Source: Acinetobacter sp. WC-141
Lineage (GTDB): Bacteria > Pseudomonadota > Gammaproteobacteria > Pseudomonadales > Moraxellaceae
Assembly: GCF_000313935.1 (NCBI RefSeq)
Contig: NZ_AMSS01000073.1
Location: 1-55,503 of the forward strand
Reading direction: 5' to 3'
DNA: 55,503 nt
Below the pieces are notes generated by a model. The model made no database searches. It saw nothing but the letters and a program-made list of their open reading frames with translations, and was not told where the DNA came from. A program made the position numbers and the translations under genes. Every line of letters begins with the position of its first letter. Positions within the stretch are counted from its first letter, which is position 1. Shown here piece after piece: positions 53,629-55,503 of the stretch.

Positions 53629-54245
53629 AAAACACCTAATGTTAAAAGATTGCTTATTTTTACTGCTATTGTTGATTGTTATTCCGCATGCAAAAAAAGA
53701 ACCAAAAGAATACTTTTGTGTTTGATTGAGAATAAAAGGCACCTTGTGAGTATTTTTATTTTCATTTCAAACAAGCAAAAATAGAAAATTCTTCCTTAAA
53801 GATTTTTGTCCATTTTTTGCTCCTATATAGCTGAACAATACCTGTTTTTATTTCTTTTTACTGTAATTTCCGTCAGAAATTTTACGAATTTTATGAGTTT
53901 TTATCACGATTGGTTATTTTTCAGCTTAACTTTATGTCCTAACACTTATAGTTATAAATTATTGTTCAATGATATTTTATTCCAATTCCTTAAAAGGTCG
54001 CTTTAATTACTCAACTTATCCATTAATTTGTTCTTCAATTTCTAATGGAACTTGATAATAGCTATTTTTTATATGACAAAATTTATACTAAAATATTTAG
54101 GAGGGTTAATATCATCGAAATTAAGAAACAGATATTAATTATTTGAAATAATTAATAATTCATTCAACTTAGAAAAATTATTAAGGCTATACGCTTCACA
54201 CTCTCTTATTTTTTATCAATGCATCTGTAGCAAGATGTCTATATC
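53629..54245. other. 617-bp AT-rich intergenic region
   Basis: It should contain the metP and beta-barrel promoters. A 25-bp perfect inverted repeat is at 54133-54157. An isolated strong ribosome-binding-like AGGAGGG occurs near 54100 with no ATG, GTG or TTG frame after it. A Phe-rich 66-codon frame at 53806-54006 looks like chance. Confidence 0.45.
54133..54157. repeat. Perfect inverted repeat upstream of the beta-barrel gene
   Basis: TATTAATTATT (54133-54143), spacer TGA, then AATAATTAATA (54147-54157) give 11-bp perfect arms. It lies about 90-110 bp upstream of the gene at 54246 and could be an operator or a cruciform. Confidence 0.6.
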
Positions 54246-54974
54246 ATGCGCTCAAAGATTTCTTTTATGCGGATGTTTAAAGTGAAAATATTAAAAATAT
54301 CTTTATTAACGCTCGGGATGGGCTTAAGTGGCCTTGCTCAAGCAGACTTTGTTGGAGTAAAGGGAGAGGTAGGCTACTGGTTTTATGATGGTAAAGCTAA
54401 TATGTCTTCTCAATTCCCTGACGATCAAGATCTAGATCAAAAAGGTAGTGCTCAACTTTCATTGGCAGTAGAACATCCAATCCCTTTTATTCCAAATGCA
54501 AAAATTCGTTATGTAAATTTAGATAGTCAGACTAAAGCGGAAACCTTAGGTCAAGCTAACTATAAAGTTGATTTAGATCATAGCGATTTTATTCTCTATT
54601 ATGAGTTACTAGACAATATTGTGAGTGTAGATGCGGGACTTGGTGCAACTGTACTAAATGGTGATATCACTAGTTATACAGGCAAACGCGTAGATATTGA
54701 TAAAACATATCCTATCGCTTATTTGTCTGGTGAAGTCAAACTCCCATTTACGGGCTTAAGTGCGAAAGGTGAAGCAACCTATACAAACTTTGATGATGCG
54801 CGAATTACAGATGCATTAGCAGAAGTAAAATATAAATTTGCAGATAACTTACTCATTGATCTTGGTTTAACAGCAGGTTATCGCATACTTAATATTGATT
54901 TAGATGATTATGATAACAATGACCTTAAGTTTGAGTTTAAAGGTCCATATGTAGGTTTGGAAGCCCATTTCTAA
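54246..54974 (+). CDS. Outer-membrane beta-barrel protein (TIGR04219-like)
   Basis: This protein of up to 242 residues has a signal peptide (KISLLTLGMGLSGLAQA, cleavage before Asp-Phe-Val) and a beta-rich mature part. Alternating strands include VGVKGEVGYWFYDGKA, AKIRYVNLD, DFILYYELL, LSAKGEATYTNFDD and the C-terminal YVGLEAHF. The terminal Phe is the usual signal for outer-membrane insertion. The layout matches small barrels annotated as TIGR04219. The start is uncertain: ATG at 54246, 54267 or 54273, or GTG at 54282. Function unknown. A terminator follows. Confidence 0.8.
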   Translation: MRSKISFMRMFKVKILKISLLTLGMGLSGLAQADFVGVKGEVGYWFYDGKANMSSQFPDDQDLDQKGSAQLSLAVEHPIPFIPNAKIRYVNLDSQTKAETLGQANYKVDLDHSDFILYYELLDNIVSVDAGLGATVLNGDITSYTGKRVDIDKTYPIAYLSGEVKLPFTGLSAKGEATYTNFDDARITDALAEVKYKFADNLLIDLGLTAGYRILNIDLDDYDNNDLKFEFKGPYVGLEAHF

Positions 54975-55006
54975 ACTAGAACGGGCTCAAAATTTCCCTC
55001 ATATAT

Positions 55007-55036
55007 AAAAAAGGACTCCTAATAGAGTCCTTTTTA
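55007..55036 (+). terminator. Terminator after the beta-barrel gene
   Basis: The stem AAAAAGGACTC / GAGTCCTTTTT has a 6-nt loop and lies 33 bp beyond the stop. Confidence 0.88.
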
Positions 55037-55084
55037 TTGTCTTAACTTCTTACCTACATTTTTCAGATTAATTTCTGCATAAAA

Positions 55085-55118
55085 AAACACCCCCAACAGT
55101 TGAGTTGGGGGTGTTTAG
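55085..55118 (-). terminator. Terminator of the rRNA operon
   Basis: The stem AAACACCCCCAAC / GTTGGGGGTGTTT is very GC-rich with a 6-nt loop. On the minus strand it is followed by a run of T, 8 bp beyond the end of 5S rRNA. Confidence 0.93.
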
Positions 55119-55125
55119 AATAATG

Positions 55126-55240
55126 AGCTGGCGATGACTTACTCTCACATGGGAAACCCCACACTACCATCAGCGCTAAGAGGTTTCACTTCTGAGTTCG
55201 GGAAGGGATCAGGTGGTTCACTCTTGCTATGGTCGCCAGC
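55126..55240 (-). rRNA. rrf: 5S ribosomal RNA
   Basis: Read on the minus strand, it starts GCTGGCGACCATAGCAAGAG and ends CATCGCCAGCT, so the two ends pair as the helix I stem. The internal CCCGAACTCAGAAGTGAAAC is the universal 5S loop region. Length about 115 nt. It is the last gene of an rRNA operon transcribed leftward. Confidence 0.96.
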
Positions 55241-55427
55241 ACAACTGGTATGGATACTTGCTTCGTTTTATTCACTTTGTGATACGTTGCGTTTTCCAAA
55301 TCTTTACAGATGGGCTGATTGAGTCTTACTTTAGATGTTCATTTTAGCTAAGCATATAACTAAATCAAGTTGCTTTGCATATTTATGAATCGATTGATGC
55401 TTTATATACAACTGCTTGGGTGTTGTA
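55241..55427 (-). other. 23S-5S intergenic spacer
   Basis: About 187 bp of AT-rich spacer separates 23S and 5S. No tRNA gene is visible in it. Confidence 0.75.
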
Positions 55428-55503
55428 TAGTCAAGCCTCACGAGCAATTAGTATTGGTCAGCTTCACATATCACTATGCTTCCACATCCAACCTATCAAC
55501 GTC
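55428..55503 (-). rRNA. rrl: 23S ribosomal RNA, 3' end only (cut by the window edge)
   Basis: On the minus strand the last bases read GACGTTGATAGGTTGGATGT and later CCAATACTAATTGCTCGTGA, then GGCTTGAC. These match the end of domain VI of bacterial 23S rRNA (GACGTTGATAGG, then TACTAAT, then GTGAGGCTTAAC in E. coli). The exact 3' end is estimated by that comparison. Confidence 0.92.

Noticed and set aside
53806..54006. 66-codon Phe-rich frame in the large gap
   Set aside because: AT-rich sequence gives such frames by chance; no ribosome binding site and no recognisable features beyond Phe/Leu.
55134..55322. 62-codon frame over the 5S gene
   Set aside because: It lies antisense to 5S rRNA and the spacer.

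Overview
The window is ordinary chromosomal DNA of an Acinetobacter, most likely the A. baumannii/calcoaceticus complex. The support is the AT-rich base composition, a full-length ISAba125-type IS30 element, the neighbouring zinc-starvation pair zigA/zrlA, the dapA-bamC-purC order and the rRNA sequence. Both window edges lie in multicopy sequence (an insertion sequence at the left, an rRNA operon at the right), so the window may be one complete draft contig. I saw no prophage, CRISPR array, tRNA or toxin-antitoxin pair.

Layout. 1-1836: ISAba125 abuts and truncates an acyltransferase-3 gene. 1871-3962: zigA and zrlA, each with a Zur-like operator. 4128-10559: an aromatic amino acid catabolism cluster holding an AroP-type permease, then fumarylacetoacetase, maleylacetoacetate isomerase, a VOC protein and an IclR regulator, with convergent hpd. 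11089-13211: a DUF523/TudS-like protein, a BASS transporter and nicotinamidase. 13541-15811: dapA-bamC-purC. 16003-22138: small conserved genes, an FNT channel, rarA, a PQQ sugar dehydrogenase, a cysteine-cluster protein, DUF1328, a dienelactone hydrolase and a HIT protein. 22282-25812: mutY, an M23 lipoprotein, an 81-residue protein, tag and a zinc alcohol dehydrogenase. 25815-30709: a MocR regulator, a small lipoprotein and a LysR-dkgB-MFS unit. 30749-34523: a START protein, dapB, a secreted acidic protein, dnaJ and a membrane protein. 34663-39665: an RND pump and adaptor divergent from a TetR regulator. 39837-47194: ppc, an NCS2 uracil/xanthine permease, a LysR regulator, a TauE exporter and a two-domain DsbA-like protein. 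47513-51954: ilvD divergent from fmt-rsmB. 51994-53628: metS and metP. 54246-54974: a beta-barrel protein. 55126-55503: 5S and the 3' end of 23S rRNA.

The most interesting region is the tyrosine catabolism cluster. It encodes the steps before (hpd) and after (maiA, fah) homogentisate cleavage but no recognisable cupin-type homogentisate dioxygenase (hmgA). In its place, in the maiA/fah operon, is a 182-residue one-domain VOC protein with a complete His/His/Glu metal triad and the extradiol dioxygenase signature. It is a candidate non-orthologous ring-cleavage enzyme. The outer promoters of the cluster share paired 15-bp palindromes with exactly the same 20-bp phasing and a nearly identical promoter-proximal copy. 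These are probably operators for the IclR protein encoded inside the cluster.
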